A stretch of 64,000 nt of DNA, taken from assembly GCA_032158295.1 (NCBI GenBank), contig CM063252.1, positions 14,469,885-14,533,884 of the forward strand, written 5' to 3'. Both the position numbers and the translations under genes were made by a program. Positions within the stretch are counted from its first letter, which is position 1. Every line of letters begins with the position of its first letter. The DNA comes from Pycnopodia helianthoides. Its lineage: Eukaryota; Echinodermata; Asteroidea; Forcipulatida; Asteriidae. Shown here piece after piece: positions 63,201 to 64,000 of this stretch. Below the pieces are notes generated by a model that did not search any database, was not told the DNA's origin, and saw only the letters and a list, made by a program, of their open reading frames with translations.

Positions 63201-63621
63201 TTGAGCACAGCTCGACTGTTGTGAACTGTTCGTTGCGAATTTGTGACGTCAAAATTCACATTTGCATTCGCAGGAAGTATGAACGGGCTTTATTCCTTGG
63301 ACTTTTTGGTTGTTTTAGTTCCAGTATGAAGACAGACTGCAAGCGTTGGAGAAACAGCTCAAGGCAAGCAGGCAGCGACACCAGGAGGCAGCCCCTAAGG
63401 GCCACCCTCACCCCGACACCACGTCATTATAGAGAGGGAGCTGGAGCACACCAAGGAGCTGCACAAGAAGACGATGCAGGAGTTGAAAGCAGAGAACGAT
63501 GAGTTGAGGAGGAAGTTTGTCCAGAGTCTTAAGGTTGCCTGGGTGGATCAGAGTAAGGAGGACGGGGGAGACGGGAGATTCAGGGAGACAGTCTACAGAT
63601 GAAATTGACGAGTCTTGGAAA
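45250..63621 (+). CDS. CEP162: CEP162 (centrosomal/ciliary coiled-coil protein), N-terminal ~1280 codons, 3' end outside window
   Basis: Family role: a microtubule-binding protein at the distal centriole that promotes transition-zone assembly in ciliogenesis. Exons: 45250-45315, 46362-46536, 46968-47059, 47743-47812, 48062-48110, 48426-48475, 49324-49552, 50042-50367, 50728-50853, 51883-52595, 54381-54432, 54803-54934, 55616-55746, 56010-56287, 56858-56998, 57807-57919, 58721-58871, 59724-59872, 60757-60918, 61125-61208, 62405-62650, 63319-63621 (end uncertain). The start ATG has a good context (AAG before, G after). An acidic N-terminus (LDDEFEQFLKE, SFSDDSVDSD) leads to the 11-residue repeat region, then a basic ARQTRATGSKATVARY patch, then long coiled coil from about MRESRLQLVSRERA. 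KKIRWYAENQELLDRD and VKEMNDIIRKRHPNSLPALI are strong family matches. Exons 56010, 59724 and 63319 contain one-base frame breaks. The human protein is about 1400 residues. Confidence 0.93.
45345..45800 (+). repeat. Irregular TACTCGG-rich repeat tract in CEP162 intron 1
   Basis: GTACTCGATACTCGGTACTC-type words recur on both sides of a 100-bp gap (45345-45545, 45655-45800). Units are 6-9 bp and not in a strict array. Confidence 0.75.
47095..47235 (+). mobile_element. tRNA-derived repeat family B, head partly lost
   Basis: GAGTTGGTAGAGCGCTGGCA, GGTTCAAGTCTCACTCTAGT and TTTTTCTTTGTTCAACCCAA. The box A side is deleted or substituted. Confidence 0.75.
50420..50600 (+). pseudogene. Fragment of a non-LTR retrotransposon reverse transcriptase
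   Basis: One frame reads VLEGQSSPTCSKNSGVPQGS then VLGPTLFLVYI. After a one-base shift it reads NDLPDEVLSQLAMNADDSSL. SGVPQGSVLGP, YINDLP and the ADD triad are hallmark motifs of jockey/CR1/L2-type reverse transcriptases (here NADD for YADD). It is about 60 codons, with no remainder of the element visible, in a CEP162 intron. A decayed 5'- and 3'-truncated copy. Confidence 0.88.
51883..52595 (+). CDS. CEP162: CEP162 large exon with 11-residue tandem repeats
   Basis: The acceptor is before 51883; the donor is AGT then GTAAGT after 52595. The exon opens GTNSRTVDDIIREVNNEKR and MMRENADDIMSRLRRDGEG, then becomes repetitive. The repeat units lie in frame and the exon keeps phase into 54381, so the repeats are predicted to be translated. 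A run-on reading frame past the donor to a TAA near 52647 is intron read-through. Confidence 0.88.
52122..52574 (+). repeat. CEP162: 33-bp coding minisatellite (14 units)
   Basis: Fourteen units of 33 bp, each encoding GFDLQP followed by ANENR, SNESR, ATESR, ASESR, AIENR or ANESR; the last is GYDLQPAS. A degenerate unit (GLKPANENR) precedes them. Five consecutive units read ANENR and are nearly identical in DNA, with a GATTTGCAG/GATCTACAG codon alternation. This suggests recent unequal exchange. Because the period is divisible by three and the unit lacks stops, other frames on both strands also stay open here. Confidence 0.97.
52825..53912 (+). repeat. ~0.54-kb tandem duplication in a CEP162 intron
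   Basis: Copy 1 about 52825-53370 and copy 2 about 53371-53912 match throughout (GAATACATTATA, CTTTGGCCGGAAATCCATGT, CAGGGTCCCTAGGCGCTTTA, GTGCGAATTACATCCAGTGT), with scattered substitutions and one or two short indels. Each contains an ATTTCATAGAGC-type fragment. Frames inside (53000-53290, 53537-53914) are not conserved coding sequence. Confidence 0.95.
55135..55312 (+). mobile_element. Fragment of a repeat also at 14975-15190
   Basis: TTGGGTCATAGATCGCTAAA, ATGACCATAAAAACTTTACT, TTGGTGAGAAGCACTGCAGC and TTTTGTTCACCCCAAACC closely match the 14975-15140 segment. It is 5' partial. Confidence 0.75.
56010..56287 (+). CDS. CEP162: CEP162 exon, one base short
   Basis: Phase 0 in and out, yet 278 nt long. 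Reads SPPIRPQRSTEDPLLSASM, then RESRLQLVSRERALVNEVSE and so on to LQRELHE. It then meets a TGA at 56223-56225. The next frame reads EEELTLNHQRELFKLKQDN up to the donor after 56287. One base is missing in the GAAAGGAAGAAG stretch near 56210-56216. Confidence 0.9.
57225..57745 (+). mobile_element. Tandem pair of tRNA-derived repeat family B
   Basis: Heads at 57285 and 57598, 313 bp apart, with spacer GTCGCATGCCCTTAAGGTCA and TTTGGGTGTGATCCCTGGCT between. Box A variants are TAGCCCAGTTGG and ATCTCAGTTCAATGG. Confidence 0.88.
59724..59872 (+). CDS. CEP162: CEP162 exon, one base short
   Basis: Flanking phases are 0, but the exon is 149 nt. It reads MQDASHKQRIRQADDAAQ, ELKQHIE, then must shift near 59796-59800 to read TLVREKNHVQEKLQNVRD, VKQREFQ, ending at a GTTGGT donor. 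Coiled-coil composition is continuous across the break once the frame is changed. Confidence 0.88.
61293..61598. mobile_element. TTAA-flanked ~306-bp TIR element, piggyBac-like ends
   Basis: Left CCCTTCCAGTGCCGCC, right GGCTGGCACTCTAAGGG, with TTAA at 61289-61292 and 61599-61602. TTAA duplication and CCC/GGG termini fit the piggyBac superfamily. The interior is two related ~145-bp halves sharing GCCGCCAACGTTCTGAAACG-type words. No transposase. Confidence 0.82.
61635..62105. repeat. (TGTACAC)n heptanucleotide satellite tract, ~470 bp
   Basis: About 60 near-perfect 7-bp units with a few phase slips (e.g. near 61668, 61747, 61811, 61923, 61979) and a degenerate right end. Each unit contains the palindrome TGTACA. 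Open frames on both strands across the tract (CTLYTVH and CTVYSVQ repeats) follow from the stop-free 21-bp codon period and are not genes. Confidence 0.97.
62157..62290. mobile_element. ~134-bp TIR element
   Basis: GCCGATTTCACGAAACTTTA and TAAAGTTTCGTGAAATCGGC are perfect inverted ends. The inner CGCAAACGCGAAG / GCGCAAGGGAACTTACGC extends the partial stem. Confidence 0.93.
63121..63292. mobile_element. ~172-bp TIR element upstream of CEP162 exon 63319
   Basis: AGCCGGTTCATACTTCCTGC and GCAGGAAGTATGAACGGGCT are inverted ends. GCGAATTTTGACATCACA and TGTGACGTCAAAATTCAC pair inside. The right end lies 27 bp from the exon's acceptor. Confidence 0.93.
63319..63621 (+). CDS. CEP162: CEP162 last visible exon, frame-broken, end uncertain
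   Basis: After a TTTTAG acceptor it reads FQYEDRLQALEKQLKASRQR and continues to a TAG near 63429. The adjacent frame, entered near 63418-63424, reads HVIIERELEHTKELHKK, then TMQELKAENDELRRKFVQSL. The exon may end at 63533 (AAG then GTTGCC), at 63552 (AGA then GTAAGG), or run to 63621 (AAA then GTATGT). The last option needs a second, opposite shift in the G run near 63560-63566 and would give TGDSGRQSTDEIDESWK. Confidence 0.75.
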
Positions 63622-64000
63622 GTATGTTGGGCTTTTCTATATATTCTCAATGAGACAATATGGTTTGGCTTTGCCCATCTCCCCACATTTGGGGTGGTTA
63701 TTTATTATTGTTATTTATTTGACCTCAACAAGTACATCAAAAAGCACAGCAAAAGTGAAAGGACAACGCAACGAACCAATCAAAATAATAAAGCACACAA
63801 TAACGATTGGTCTGATTGGCGTAGTGGTATCTTTCCTCACCGTCCACCTGTGTAAAAATTAACATAAATTCTAATATCTCATTGAAGTGGTGTCTCCTCT
63901 AGCTAAGTACAGTTTAAAAATGATAGAAGTTTGAGCTAACACCATGTATTAATGTATTAATTAATGAGTAATCAGTATGTGTGTGGTTCTGAAAAGAACC

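Noticed and set aside
56010..63621. CEP162 as a pseudogene because of its internal stops
   Set aside because: All splice sites are intact and each break is a single missing base, with the same lesion in CLYBL and MMS22L. Assembly error is the simpler explanation.

Overview
This is animal nuclear DNA: AT-rich, with short exons (mostly 45-330 bp) split by long introns with GT/AG ends, and dense in short non-coding mobile elements. Several repeat families look like those I associate with echinoderm genomes, sea stars in particular: a class-II tRNA-headed SINE, an element opening with AAAGGCAGTGGACACTATTGG, and an element opening with CCCAATTTCATAGAGC. I infer an echinoderm, probably an asteroid, from memory of these families and not from a search.

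Four protein-coding genes are supported. (1) MMS22L, plus strand, from before 662 to the stop at 35500: the C-terminal two thirds (about 835 codons, 23 exons) of the replication-coupled repair protein that partners TONSL. (2) A single-exon class A GPCR on the minus strand, 14320-13208, lying whole inside the 15.4-kb MMS22L intron 6867-22261. (3) CLYBL, minus strand, 40615-36435: a complete seven-exon mitochondrial citramalyl-CoA lyase, tail-to-tail with MMS22L. (4) CEP162, plus strand, from 45250 past the last exon seen near 63621: about 1280 codons in 22 exons of the centriole/cilium protein, open at the right edge. CLYBL and CEP162 are divergent, with 4.6 kb between their start codons.

The genes do not form one pathway: genome maintenance, signalling, mitochondrial metabolism and ciliogenesis sit side by side. 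The most notable coding feature is a 33-bp in-frame minisatellite inside CEP162 (14 units, consensus GFDLQPANENR). The most important caution is that six otherwise normal exons in three genes are each exactly one base short of the length their flanking intron phases require. This looks like residual single-base deletions in the assembly and not gene decay.

The introns and spacers hold tRNA-derived SINEs of three families, some as tandem dimers with a ~310-320 bp period. They also hold many inverted-repeat (MITE-like) elements, some nested in SINEs, a fragment of a non-LTR reverse transcriptase, a duplicated splice-acceptor region, a 0.54-kb tandem duplication, and minisatellites of 7, 21, ~25, 27, 35 and 47 bp. 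No CRISPR array, rRNA or convincing functional tRNA gene was seen.
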